Shown in pieces: positions 47,067 to 55,533 of a stretch of DNA of 55,533 nucleotides. A program made the position numbers and the translations under genes. The first letter of the stretch is position 1. Each line of letters opens with the position of its first letter. The notes beneath the pieces were generated by a model that did not search any database, was not told the origin of the DNA, and saw only the letters and a program-made list of their open reading frames with translations. The DNA is from Corallochytrium limacisporum (taxonomy: Eukaryota > Opisthokonta), in assembly GCA_002811645.1 (NCBI GenBank), contig PDIP01000056.1, positions 75,999-131,531 on the forward strand, written 5' to 3'.

Positions 47067-50000
47067 ATGGTCGCCAGGGCACCAGACTCTTTGCAGGTCA
47101 AGGAGCTCAATGACCGACCGGGAGAGAAGCGTTTCCGGTTCAAATCGTTCTCTGAGCGTGTCGCCAGCATTCATGTAACTGCAGCACAAATTGAACGGCC
47201 TCGGGATAACCTTGGAGATGACGATACCTACTTTCTGGAAAACTTGGAGAAATGGCGGGACTTGAACCTCACCCGCAATTTTGCGGAATTTGGAAACAAG
47301 GTCATGCCTTTGGTACAGTCACTTCCACAGCTTCTTTACCACAAGGACAAGGTGGCCACTCTTTTGAGTGAGCACCTCCGCCTGGACCCTGGATTGGCTG
47401 TGAAAGAATTGGGCGACCTCTGCGTACAATTTGTTCGGGATTTGCGGGACGAAGCCTACGAGAATTTCGCGGACCTGCTGGAAGGGTTAATGACAGCTTT
47501 GAATCCGAAGGATCCGGAGGCTATGAACAATGTGTTCCATAGTATAGCTTATATTTTCAAGTACCTCATTCACCAGCTCGTGGAGCATTTTGACGAAGTC
47601 CTGGAACAATTCCAGGGTATGCTACATCATGACAGTCCCTACGTTCGTCGGTTTGGGGCGGAATCGTTTGCCGTGCTTCTCAGGAGGTCAACCACGAAGC
47701 AATGGATCAGGACGCTGGACGTATTGATTCAGTTTGCAGATGGAAAGACGGAGGGGGAACGCGAAGAATGGCATGAGGTCAGTGCCTCAATCGTTTTTGA
47801 GGTCATGAAGGGCGTCAAGGGCGGATTCCATTCCAAGGCTCAGGCTAGATTCCAGGGATTTTGTGGGGCAGAGCAGAGAAATAACTATGCTGCGGTGCGC
47901 AAACTGCTGCTGATCAAGCTGCTAGACTATACGGAGAGCACAAAGGAGTGCCCGGACCTGCTATCTGAGTTCTTCAAAGCCGAGGATTCATCATTGACCG
48001 CTGATGACTGCCTTGTCTACTGGGAAAAAGCCTCACGCTCCTGGGCTGCTGTGGATCACGCAGTCGCCGCCGTGACAAAGAACCTTCTGCAAAAGAACGC
48101 CAGCACCAATCAGGATCTTGCTGTCGCCTTGCTGTCGCGTGCTGGCAGCCATTTGAGTAGTTTGAAGGCCGAGGGCTTATCTGTACTACTGCCGTCCCTC
48201 AACGCGCAAGGGTGCGCATCCCTGTTGGATGTTGCCATTACCAGTATTGGTGACCAGAGTGACGTGATGACTGACTATTTTACTCAATGCATGACACACT
48301 ACGCATCATCTGAAGAAAAAAAGGTTCAGGTAAGCATGGCCATGTGCCTATCACGGATTTCTAGCACATTGGATACCAGTGCGATCCCGATGAATCTAAA
48401 GGAGACTCTGATTCAATATCTTCGCACGGGAGATGGGGAAGAATTCAATTGGCACCGGCTCATGATGCTATATGCCACCATGAAGACGTGTGGTCGGGAT
48501 GACAAGAGAGTCCAGAAAATAGTGTCTCGCCAACTCAAGGCTGTGGACTTCAGTGACGTTGACAAGCGCCTGGCCAATGGGGATACGCCAGATCTGGACT
48601 ATATCGCCCTTCTCATCGAAGTTAGCACGGACAGTAAGCTTGTGGAAAGCACACTGACGAAGGTCTTTGTGCACTTGATCGCGACACAGTATGCCCACGC
48701 AGGCATTGCGTACGCAGTGGCCAAACACCACAGTAAGAACACTCCTGCTGATGTGACATTAAGCTTGGGAGTGGCCAAGGTCATGCTCCTTTCTCCTCTG
48801 TGGCATGCCAAAATGGCCGGCATTGGCCTATTGCGGATCCTGCCCAAGGACACTCTCATTGCCCGCTATGCGGAAAGTTCGGCAGTGCACGAAATGCTAG
48901 AAGAAATGACAGGCGTTCTTGAACTGCCCATTGATCTGACGACCTACCGGGAGCGTTTGATTCACCTGGAACGCCTCGAAAAGCTGTGCATCAGCAGTGC
49001 CAGCAATCATGCAGCCAAGCAAGCCATCATGGCTTTCATGACTGGCCTACTATTTAACAACTTTGCTTTCGTGAGCAAGGCAGCCGTCAAGCACCTCGGA
49101 TTGATCGCCAAGGGAGACTCAGAGATCTTTTGGGAGACAATTGCACCTTTCTTAGAGACTGTGGCTGACTTGTCGCTGCAGAAACCGAAGGCTGAGGTCT
49201 CGTCCATCGACGAGTCCTACGAAGACGATGATGAGATGAGTGATCACGCTCTTGTGACACCGACTAAGGGGACTGAGAGTGGAGAAGACACAACTATAGG
49301 AGACCTAGGCCGAAGCCTAATCCTGCCTCAGAACCACAAGGAGGATCTAGACAATTCCTCCTATGGCGAACGACGCGTGGACTACGTGTTAGCATTCTGC
49401 AACTGCTGGTCAGTGTTCGCCGAATGCCCCGAATCAAGCGAGAAACACAGTCGCCTAATCGTTCCGTCGTTCATGTTGTTCATTGAGAAGGAATACCAAG
49501 CCCTCTTCCGCGACCTCACAGACCATGAAGATCTGACAGATAGCTTTAACTACAAGAGCTCTGGCATGAGTCGCGAAATTGCCAATCGCAAGCTGCGCAC
49601 AATCTTGAAGACATTGACATCGTTCCACAACGCTGCAGTGCTGTACTGTCATGATGAGATTAAGGCTTTTGTTATCGAACTGCTGACCCGTGGTATCCCT
49701 GACATCCAGCTGCTGGCTTTAGACGTGCTTATCAAATCCTTCAGACGCAAGGCCCTGCGCCCGCACCATGACCTCTTCAAGTCCTTGTTGGGCAAGGACT
49801 TCAAGGATGTGCTGCTGGTCAACGATCTTCGCTCCGATTCTGGCCTGATTCGCAAGGATCATCGCGAAGAATTTATGGATGTCTACATGCGCTTGATCCT
49901 GAGCATCCTCAGCGCACGTAAAGGCAAGACCCGTGGGGGGCATGGCATGCAGAAGCGCCGTGCTATGGTTATCTCCCGCTTGGCGAACCTCGAGGAGGCT

Positions 50001-53000
50001 GATCTGAAAATCCTAATTGATCTTATGTGCCAGCCAATTGAAACACAATTGTGTGAAACTTTGGAGGACCTGAACCCTTGTCATGTCCCTCCGAACCGTC
50101 GTCAGATTGGTTTTCTAAACCTAGTGCGTGATTTGGTGAAGCGGATTCCTGCCAATCTAAATTTTGTGGCGGAACGTCTGATCAAACTGGTCCTGCATTT
50201 GGCTTCGATGGCGCACGTTCTGACTAAGGACGCGTACCCGAATCTGACAAACCTGGCCATCTCGGAACTGAGGCGTGTGAGGAACGCTGCTTTTGACGCT
50301 GTTCAGGGCATTAGTCAGCACATGATCTCATCTCTTCTGGAGCAGCAGGCCGCGTTTGAATCCTTCCTTGACGTCTGTGTCTTCCCCGGACTGCCGCAGC
50401 TGCAATACAATGTTGCACAGGATCCGTCTGCACTGATGCGGTTCTTGCTCACAACATTTTCCGATAGTGACATGCTCAAAGCCATGATGACACGCAATGA
50501 CACAGTTCTGCTGTCAGTGACCGGCTGCCTGTCGGCTCCAGACATCAGCAGCACGATTGCCACTCGTATCATGCAAGGACTGGAACAATTGATTGATCAA
50601 GCTCGCGCGGAAGAGAGCAATGATAACTACGCGAAGAAAGTTCTGAAGGATCATACGGCGAATCTCATCAGTAGCCTCGAGGCCTACATGCAAACCAAGA
50701 AACTCTCTGGTGGTCGAGATTTGCGGAATGCACGCGACGAGCTGCGCTTGCTGTCCAAGCTCGGAGAAGTTGTTCCCGACCTTAAGCACAATACCACCGT
50801 CCTGGAACTTTTGATGCCTTTTCTGAAACTTGACGACCGTGTTGTGACCCCGCAAGAGAAGTCGAAGGTTCTACAGATTGTCCGAAATGGTATAGAAGCA
50901 CTGCCGAAGGAGACCACCACCTTCCATTACCCGTACCTTTGCCAGCACTTTGCCACGTTCCGCCAGCCCGACCTACGCGTGCTGATGGCTCAGACCCTAC
51001 AAAGATGGGGCGAAAGTGGCCTAGAAAGTTTGCCCCTTGTGGCTCCGATCCTCGTGGATCTGAATGCCATGGACCGCCGCAGAGTAAATGAGCCAGATTT
51101 TGAGAAACGCCTGGCCGCATTCTCCAAGATCGGCAAGGTCGGGAAGGCCTTTACCCAAGACCAGTGGCTGCCCATTGTACACCACTGTCTGTATGTTCTG
51201 CAACACGAAGAGGACCTCGCTCTGCGTAGTCACGGACTCTCTGCACTGCAGCAGATGATCCAACACGCGTTCGCTGGGGCGGAGGAGCTGAACGACAATG
51301 ATTTGATCCTGCGTGTGGTCTGGCCTTCCATGAAACGCTACTTTAGCTCCATGCGTAAAATCACGCACTATTTTGAGGACTATGTGCGTCTCTTGCAGAC
51401 CCTAGTCAAGGAGTTTGGCTCCAAGAACACAACATTCAAGGCGTTTGCTGTGCTCCATTCGGAGGACGACGAGACGGCCATCTTGGACAATATCACGCAC
51501 ATTCAGGTTCACCGCCGTATTCGTACAGTTGGACGCATCGGAGAGCTGGCTAGGAACGGTGATCTGCACTCCAACGTAAGCCAGCAATTTGTTCTACCGT
51601 ATCTGCTGACGAACGTGCTGCAAGACACTCAGCATAAGGACCACAATTTGCTCACCCGATGCCTCGAGTCGGTCGAGCTGATTTGCCCAACCCTGCCCTC
51701 CAATGTGTACATGCGCTACGTACGGCAGTACGTCGAATTGGCAGAGTCCGGGAAGGGTGACCATAAGAATTGCATCCGCGTTGTGGTGAGTCTTCTGCAA
51801 GGTTACAGTGGTGCCTTGGAATCTGAGTCGACCGTACATGCGTTTGACACGAATGTAATTCCCCGCGTGTCCAAATTCTTGGTCTTTCGTGGCAAGAAAG
51901 ACACCTCTGAAGTCAGGCCCCAGGTGGCAGCTAGTGTCACGCATTTGCTCATCACCCTGCCTGTTGGCATCCTACAGAAGTACCTTAACGGTGTGCTGAA
52001 TAAGGTCTGCCACATTCTGCGCAGTCCCATGCAGAGCGTCCGCGACGAGACACGTCAGACACTGGTGACGATGATGCTGATGCTGGGTCCACAGTATATG
52101 CCGAGCCTGATAGATACCCTCGAATCGTCGCTGAACAAGGGCCACTGGCTGCACATTCGCGGCTTCACGCTCCATGCGGTCCTGAGCGGTATGCAGGAGA
52201 TCAGTGAGCCAGGTGATTACGACGACTGCATCGAGAAGATCATCGAGCTAATCTTCTTTGACATTTTCGGCATTGTTTCTGAAGAAAAGGCCGTCGCGCA
52301 GATTGGCAACAAGTCCAAAGAGGCTAAGAAGAGCAGAGGATACGATGCGATGCAACTGACCATGCAGCGAGCGAGCAAAGAAAGCCTTGGCAAAGCAATT
52401 ACGCCTGTACGAAACCTGCTGTCTGAGGTTGGCCGGACCGGAGAGGTACGCAAGGTCAAGGAGGTACTGCGTGTAATGACGCTAGGTTTGCAGAAGAACC
52501 CCGCCTTGAATGAGTTTGATTTGCTCGTGCTGAGCTACCAACTGATGCAGCTGCACTCCATGACCATCATCGATCTGAAGCAGCGTACTTCTGCAGAGAA
52601 AGAGACGGCGCCGGACTCTGTGGAGAACCGGCATATTGTCGCAGAGCAACCGAAGAAACTGATGGAGAGAAGCCAGCGCGATGACCACCTGCGTATGAAC
52701 GCGCACCTTTTGGTGGACTTCGCGCTCGCTCTGCTGCTAAGTCAGCTGCGTGCGGAGAATCAATTGGTGCCATCCAACGAAGAAGCTATCAGTCGTTTGG
52801 ACCCCTTTGCGGAAACGTGCTATCAACTCCTGCGTAGCCGACACGATGCGCTGGTGGTACTGAGTTTGAAGAACATTCGGCAGCTGCTGCGCTTCCCCTT
52901 GCCTTCCCTGCATCGCCTGCGGCCATTGATTATTGATAGTTGCATTGCACTGGTCCGCAAGATGGGCCCCGCGAACGCTGCTAGCGATCTCGTGCAAGGC

Positions 53001-54887
53001 GCGGTGGCCGTACTGACTAGCACATTCAAGGACACACGTTACGAGGAGGCTAAACTGAGTGATCAGCAGATCAAGCTGCTGCTTGAGTACTGTCTCGTCG
53101 GCATCACAGACATTTCCGACCAAAGCAACTACAATGCGTCCTTCGCACTGTTCAAGGGCTTGATTGCTCAGCGTGTGATGCTGCCGGAAATCTACGATGC
53201 CATTGACAAGGTTTCCAATCTGATGATCCAGTCTTCCATTCCTCGTATCCGTCAACAGGCCGTCGAGTCATTCATTGCGTTTCTGGTCAACTACCCGCTC
53301 GCTGACAAGCGCATGGAGCGCCATGTACATTTTTTGATCAAGAACCTGGAGTACGAGGAAGCTACAGGTCGGGAAGCTGTGTTGGAGGCTCTCAATTCTG
53401 TGGTGATCCGCTTTCCCACGGAGATCCTGGAGCAATTCTTTGACATTCTGCTCTTGCCCTTACTCCTGCGCATTCTCACCGACACGCACGCACGCGTTCG
53501 TGAGATGTCGGCGGCATTGATGGGCAAATTGCTGCTGACTGTGCCCTCCAAGTACGACAGTACCGTTGCTATGATTAGCAAGTGGCTGTCCGCGGGTCAG
53601 CTCACCCTGCGTATTGCCGCTGCCAAACTCATGGCCACGCTGCTCCAGCATAACGTCGGCAGTGCGCAAAAGTCGGCTATCGAATTGTTGCCTGAGTTTA
53701 TGACAGCTGCGGAGGAGCTCCTGAAGGCATCTGGAGCCGTCACACAAAGCGGGGGTTTCGAGAACCCAAGCAACACAGGCATCAATCCCGACAGCGACTC
53801 TGCCGCCGATGCGTCCGCTCCTTGGTATTATCTCTACTGCCTCGTCGGCAACATTCTGCAGACACTGGCTCCGGTGCAGCCGCTCAACCACCGCGCGTGG
53901 ACCGTGGTAGGGCAGAGCTTCAGCTTCCCGCACCAATGGGTCATGCTGGCATCGCTGCGGGTGCTGAACCAGAGTGTGACTTCCATCCTGCAGGAGTCCA
54001 CCTTACCGAAGCCTCCGGTTGGCATCAAGGAACGCATCCGCTCCCCACCGTGCTGTGCATACTTCAACGGTGATCTTTTCCGTCTCGCGTCAGTTCACAT
54101 GACCATGCTAACGCGCACCACCTTCACAGACAGTCAACTGGAGGAGGTTGTTGCCGGCCTTTTTGACATTGGTTCTCTGTGCATCATCAAGGAAAGCATG
54201 GAAGGGGGTACAGCAACAACAGCCAACGGTTCTGCCAACCGCACTGAGGCCAACAACGACGAGCAGGAAGACGCCAAGTCATCGGCCCAGAAGGATCCTG
54301 CGCGCTGGTTCTTCAAAAAGCTCACGGGGTTGGGCCGTTTGGAGATGGCCAAGAAGCCAAAACTCTTTTTCACGCGGGTCACCGCACTGTCCTGTGCGCT
54401 GCGTTACTTCCGTCTGCTCGACGACGTCAAGGCCATGAACGCAGCCAATCAACACACGGCGCCATTGAAGAAGAAGCGGAGGCGAGGCGATGGTCCCGTG
54501 GCGACGGAGGAAGAGCCATCGAAGCCACCACATGCACCGCTACTCGTTAATATTCAGCCCTCAAATGCCGCGCTGCTCGTCATCCTCGAACTCGCCGTCC
54601 GCATCCGCAACAGTCCGCCCCTCCACGGCGACGAGGGTGTCCGGCAGCTAGTAGAGGAGGTGCTGGCCGAAGCCAAGCGGGTCTACGGCACCGACGAGTT
54701 TGCCACTGCGTACATGCACGCCAACCGAGGGGCAAATGAGCTCAAGGAACAGCGCAAGTCCCAGCACGCCCTTGATGCGGTCGTCCGGCCCGAAATCGCG
54801 GCCAAACGTCGTCAAAGCAAGCAGCAACAGAAGAAGGAGGCCAAGAAACGCCGCATTCAAGAGCACAAGAAACTTCGGGGACGTTAA
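47067..54887 (+). CDS. UTP20: U3 snoRNP / SSU processome component UTP20 (DRIM)
   Basis: 2606 residues, a single 7.8-kb exon, slightly shorter than human UTP20 (2785). The N-terminus matches the family closely: RFRFKSFSERVASIHV, then TYFLENLEKWRDLNLTRNFAEF, VRRFGAESFAVLLRR and IVFEVMKGVKGGFHS, as in human (F..FSEWL..I, YF.EGL.KWRELNLT..F, NFAAESF.FLMRK). The rest is continuous HEAT-type helical repeats. The C-terminus has two basic clusters (KKKRRRGDG and QQKKEAKKRRIQEHKKLRGR) for nucleolar targeting and RNA binding. UTP20 wraps the 90S pre-ribosome and is required for A0-A2 cleavages of 18S rRNA. With PDCD2 and RPL23 it is the third ribosome-biogenesis gene in the window. Confidence 0.95.
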   Translation: MVARAPDSLQVKELNDRPGEKRFRFKSFSERVASIHVTAAQIERPRDNLGDDDTYFLENLEKWRDLNLTRNFAEFGNKVMPLVQSLPQLLYHKDKVATLLSEHLRLDPGLAVKELGDLCVQFVRDLRDEAYENFADLLEGLMTALNPKDPEAMNNVFHSIAYIFKYLIHQLVEHFDEVLEQFQGMLHHDSPYVRRFGAESFAVLLRRSTTKQWIRTLDVLIQFADGKTEGEREEWHEVSASIVFEVMKGVKGGFHSKAQARFQGFCGAEQRNNYAAVRKLLLIKLLDYTESTKECPDLLSEFFKAEDSSLTADDCLVYWEKASRSWAAVDHAVAAVTKNLLQKNASTNQDLAVALLSRAGSHLSSLKAEGLSVLLPSLNAQGCASLLDVAITSIGDQSDVMTDYFTQCMTHYASSEEKKVQVSMAMCLSRISSTLDTSAIPMNLKETLIQYLRTGDGEEFNWHRLMMLYATMKTCGRDDKRVQKIVSRQLKAVDFSDVDKRLANGDTPDLDYIALLIEVSTDSKLVESTLTKVFVHLIATQYAHAGIAYAVAKHHSKNTPADVTLSLGVAKVMLLSPLWHAKMAGIGLLRILPKDTLIARYAESSAVHEMLEEMTGVLELPIDLTTYRERLIHLERLEKLCISSASNHAAKQAIMAFMTGLLFNNFAFVSKAAVKHLGLIAKGDSEIFWETIAPFLETVADLSLQKPKAEVSSIDESYEDDDEMSDHALVTPTKGTESGEDTTIGDLGRSLILPQNHKEDLDNSSYGERRVDYVLAFCNCWSVFAECPESSEKHSRLIVPSFMLFIEKEYQALFRDLTDHEDLTDSFNYKSSGMSREIANRKLRTILKTLTSFHNAAVLYCHDEIKAFVIELLTRGIPDIQLLALDVLIKSFRRKALRPHHDLFKSLLGKDFKDVLLVNDLRSDSGLIRKDHREEFMDVYMRLILSILSARKGKTRGGHGMQKRRAMVISRLANLEEADLKILIDLMCQPIETQLCETLEDLNPCHVPPNRRQIGFLNLVRDLVKRIPANLNFVAERLIKLVLHLASMAHVLTKDAYPNLTNLAISELRRVRNAAFDAVQGISQHMISSLLEQQAAFESFLDVCVFPGLPQLQYNVAQDPSALMRFLLTTFSDSDMLKAMMTRNDTVLLSVTGCLSAPDISSTIATRIMQGLEQLIDQARAEESNDNYAKKVLKDHTANLISSLEAYMQTKKLSGGRDLRNARDELRLLSKLGEVVPDLKHNTTVLELLMPFLKLDDRVVTPQEKSKVLQIVRNGIEALPKETTTFHYPYLCQHFATFRQPDLRVLMAQTLQRWGESGLESLPLVAPILVDLNAMDRRRVNEPDFEKRLAAFSKIGKVGKAFTQDQWLPIVHHCLYVLQHEEDLALRSHGLSALQQMIQHAFAGAEELNDNDLILRVVWPSMKRYFSSMRKITHYFEDYVRLLQTLVKEFGSKNTTFKAFAVLHSEDDETAILDNITHIQVHRRIRTVGRIGELARNGDLHSNVSQQFVLPYLLTNVLQDTQHKDHNLLTRCLESVELICPTLPSNVYMRYVRQYVELAESGKGDHKNCIRVVVSLLQGYSGALESESTVHAFDTNVIPRVSKFLVFRGKKDTSEVRPQVAASVTHLLITLPVGILQKYLNGVLNKVCHILRSPMQSVRDETRQTLVTMMLMLGPQYMPSLIDTLESSLNKGHWLHIRGFTLHAVLSGMQEISEPGDYDDCIEKIIELIFFDIFGIVSEEKAVAQIGNKSKEAKKSRGYDAMQLTMQRASKESLGKAITPVRNLLSEVGRTGEVRKVKEVLRVMTLGLQKNPALNEFDLLVLSYQLMQLHSMTIIDLKQRTSAEKETAPDSVENRHIVAEQPKKLMERSQRDDHLRMNAHLLVDFALALLLSQLRAENQLVPSNEEAISRLDPFAETCYQLLRSRHDALVVLSLKNIRQLLRFPLPSLHRLRPLIIDSCIALVRKMGPANAASDLVQGAVAVLTSTFKDTRYEEAKLSDQQIKLLLEYCLVGITDISDQSNYNASFALFKGLIAQRVMLPEIYDAIDKVSNLMIQSSIPRIRQQAVESFIAFLVNYPLADKRMERHVHFLIKNLEYEEATGREAVLEALNSVVIRFPTEILEQFFDILLLPLLLRILTDTHARVREMSAALMGKLLLTVPSKYDSTVAMISKWLSAGQLTLRIAAAKLMATLLQHNVGSAQKSAIELLPEFMTAAEELLKASGAVTQSGGFENPSNTGINPDSDSAADASAPWYYLYCLVGNILQTLAPVQPLNHRAWTVVGQSFSFPHQWVMLASLRVLNQSVTSILQESTLPKPPVGIKERIRSPPCCAYFNGDLFRLASVHMTMLTRTTFTDSQLEEVVAGLFDIGSLCIIKESMEGGTATTANGSANRTEANNDEQEDAKSSAQKDPARWFFKKLTGLGRLEMAKKPKLFFTRVTALSCALRYFRLLDDVKAMNAANQHTAPLKKKRRRGDGPVATEEEPSKPPHAPLLVNIQPSNAALLVILELAVRIRNSPPLHGDEGVRQLVEEVLAEAKRVYGTDEFATAYMHANRGANELKEQRKSQHALDAVVRPEIAAKRRQSKQQQKKEAKKRRIQEHKKLRGR

Positions 54888-55435
54888 GATTTCCAAACAG
54901 ATTCTTGGCAAACAAGCATGCAGCAGCAATCCGTAGAACTATCGAAAGATATAGTGTTATAGTATTGTTACATAGTAAACCAATGCCAGTTGCACCATGT
55001 CCCACTCTGTCAGGATGGCCAGCAAAGGTGGTCAGGCAGCCATAGCACCAAAAGCGCGCCAATGTCACAAACACCCCGCACCCATACTGTGGAGCGTCAA
55101 GGGGGCCTTCTGGTCTCTCTGGGCCCGCGGGGCTGCGTGCCCTTCGGGGCACCCCCCGGGGGGGGTTCTTTCTCTTTACCACACAGCCTAAACCGCCATC
55201 CCTCCTGTGCGGGTACTGGCCTTATATGTTCAAAGTACCAAAAGCAGGCGGCCAAGGGAGGACCGAGCACTCCCCCTCCTTTTTTTTCCCGCCAGCTGAT
55301 CCTCTTTGAATTCTTATGGAGTCGGAATGAAGCAAACTTAGGACGGCAATTCGTGCCTTCTCTCGTATTCTAGGACCGGGCCGGTTTGGTCCACCCGGGC
55401 GTTTTCTATATACGTTCTTTTGATATTTTATGTCC

Positions 55436-55450
55436 ATATATATATATATT
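55436..55450. repeat. (TA)n microsatellite
   Basis: Uninterrupted alternating A/T for about 15 bases. Confidence 0.7.
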
Positions 55451-55486
55451 GTGCCTCCGCACTAGGTTCGTTTTCTTTGTCCTTCC

Positions 55487-55533
55487 TCACTCACTCACTC
55501 ACTCACTCACTCACTCACTCACTCACTCACTCA
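55487..55533. repeat. (TCAC)n microsatellite reaching the window end
   Basis: Nearly twelve perfect TCAC units (47 nt), cut off by the window edge, so the true length is unknown. Such a perfect tetranucleotide array often marks a contig end, because assemblers stop there. Confidence 0.9.

Larger units (their letters stand above)
54888..55533. other. 3' flank of UTP20
   Basis: No recognised coding. It contains C6G8 (55152-55165), a TA repeat (55436-55450) and the terminal tetranucleotide repeat. The antisense open frames here are GC-rich artefacts. Confidence 0.55.

Overview
This is nuclear DNA from a eukaryote. Most reading frames are long, intronless and start with ATG. They encode unmistakable eukaryotic proteins: MCM5, AP-2 sigma, delta-tubulin, KDM4 demethylase, UTP20, RPL23 and THADA. 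The mix suggests an opisthokont, probably a unicellular relative of animals: an animal-style KDM4 (JmjN-JmjC-PHD-ePHD-Tudor), a claudin/PMP22-like tetraspan, a selenocysteine thioredoxin reductase (Dikarya lack selenocysteine), and delta-tubulin plus a CCDC24-like protein, which imply a centriole or flagellum. An intron-poor holozoan such as a Corallochytrium-like lineage is one possibility. That is inference only.

Layout. 1-2.0 kb has no recognised gene. 2.0-12.5 kb: THADA/Trm732 (+), a MOB kinase activator with an N-terminal lipidation signal (-), RPL23/uL14 (+), a multi-LIM protein (-). 13.1-20.2 kb: a disordered orphan (-), an S28 serine carboxypeptidase (-), PDCD2 (+). 20.3-24.5 kb: a CCDC24-like gene broken by 42-44 nt introns (-), a tiny coiled-coil gene with a 45 nt intron (-), an alpha/beta-hydrolase-fold protein lacking its catalytic serine (+), delta-tubulin (+). 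24.6-30.4 kb: AP2S1 (-), KDM4 (+), SERINC (-). 31.5-41.2 kb: MCM5 (-), POP7/Rpp20 (+), a BAR-domain protein (-), a multi-PHD chromatin protein (-). 42.0-55.5 kb: selenoprotein thioredoxin reductase with its SECIS (-), a claudin-like tetraspan (+), UTP20 (+), then a terminal (TCAC)n microsatellite.

Organisation. Genes alternate strands and often pair tail-to-tail with only 90-340 bp between them. Head-to-head promoter regions are mostly 0.3-1.8 kb and rich in C/G and polypyrimidine runs. There is no operon logic, but several genes share processes: ribosome biogenesis (RPL23, PDCD2, UTP20), tRNA maturation or modification (POP7, THADA), centriole/cilium (TUBD1, probably CCDC24) and chromatin (KDM4, multi-PHD protein).

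The strongest non-routine signals are: (1) the thioredoxin reductase whose apparent stop is a UGA in a Gly-Cys-Sec-Gly tail, followed by a 13-bp hairpin and a SECIS-like fold; (2) a MOB protein starting with a perfect N-myristoylation signal plus a cysteine; (3) a degenerate alpha/beta hydrolase; (4) two hidden genes with very short introns in an otherwise intronless window; (5) E2F-type sites in the MCM5/POP7 promoter. No insertion sequence, CRISPR array, rRNA or convincing tRNA was seen.
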